From: Saprospiraceae bacterium
Lineage (GTDB): Bacteria > Bacteroidota > Bacteroidia > Chitinophagales > Saprospiraceae
Direction of reading: 5' to 3'
Length of the DNA: 5,178 nt
Assembly: GCA_020630355.1 (NCBI GenBank)
Contig: JAHDBO010000158.1
Coordinates: forward strand, 1 to 5,178
Every line of letters begins with the position of its first letter. Within the stretch, counting starts at the first letter, position 1. Shown piece after piece: positions 5,007 to 5,178 of this stretch. The translations under genes were made by a program, and so were the position numbers. Below the pieces are notes generated by a model. It was not told where the DNA came from and made no database searches. It saw nothing but the letters and a program-made list of their open reading frames with translations.

Positions 5007-5178
5007 ATGAAGCAAACGCAAAAGAGGGATTCTGTAGTAGTTGATGAAGATGTCGTCAACGAAAATGAAATTTACATTAAAGGGGCGAATGGGAATAACC
5101 TGAAAAACGTTTCTCTGCGTATCCCTAAAAATCAACTCATAGTCGTAACGGGGGTGTCTGGTTCGGGCAAGTCTTCTA
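5007..5178 (+). CDS. uvrA: UvrA-family excinuclease ABC subunit A, N-terminal fragment
   Basis: Only the first 57 codons are in the window; the gene runs off the right edge. UvrA is the damage-recognition ATPase of nucleotide excision repair and works as a dimer with UvrB in the cytoplasm. Residues 21-57 match the UvrA N-terminus: EIYIKGANGNNLKNVSLRIP, then LIVVTG and the Walker A loop GVSGSGKSS (residues 49-57). About 20 acidic or polar residues (MKQTQKRDSVVVDEDVVNEN) precede the conserved start. The ATG at 5007 is fixed by an in-frame TGA at 4989-4991. The loop reads GVSG rather than the more usual GLSG, so a second UvrA paralogue, as some Bacteroidota carry, cannot be excluded. Regulation is unknown; a hairpin lies just upstream. 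Confidence 0.87.
   Translation, partial: MKQTQKRDSVVVDEDVVNENEIYIKGANGNNLKNVSLRIPKNQLIVVTGVSGSGKSS

Noticed and set aside
4944..5135. Minus-strand 63-codon frame overlapping the uvrA-like start
   Set aside because: It reads antisense through the Walker A-encoding gene and through the palindrome at 4953-4992; no family is recognisable.

Overview
The window looks like chromosomal DNA from a member of the phylum Bacteroidota, probably the Saprospiria. The evidence is a large secreted protein ending in a type B T9SS (gliding-motility CHU_C) sorting domain, an SprB repeat, several 'GCDSI' repeat modules, AT-rich spacers, gene starts without Shine-Dalgarno sequences, and promoter candidates resembling the Bacteroidota TTTG / TAnnTTTG pattern. 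The genus-level placement is inference.

Layout from left to right. Positions 1-144 are a non-coding AT-rich spacer with small repeats. hisG (145-1005, minus strand) encodes the long, histidine-feedback-regulated form of ATP phosphoribosyltransferase. Upstream of it, on the same strand, is a complete histidine attenuator: a 21-residue leader ORF (1122-1187) with four CAT histidine codons in five positions (HIHHH), an intrinsic terminator (stem 1048-1077, T-run 1047-1039), and an antiterminator segment (1132-1139) at the end of the leader ORF that can pair over 8 bp with the terminator's 5' arm. The rest of this 353-bp divergent intergenic region (1188-1358) holds candidate promoters and two inverted repeats.

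From 1359 to 3920 (plus strand) lies an 853-residue multidomain T9SS cargo protein. It converges on a minus-strand gene (4030-4695) for a small secreted protein with a C-terminal coiled coil, and a strong bidirectional terminator separates the two. The 311-bp region 4696-5006 is divergent. It contains an operator-like dyad, a promoter candidate and a long imperfect hairpin (4953-4992) 14 bases before the start of a truncated gene (5007 to the window end) recognisable as the N-terminus of UvrA.

The genes do not form one pathway. Amino-acid biosynthesis, a secreted surface protein, a secreted unknown and DNA repair are independent transcription units. The most informative system is the his leader, where translation of the histidine codons would decide whether hisG is transcribed. 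Its parts and spacing are read directly from the sequence; its function is inferred from the classical his attenuation mechanism.
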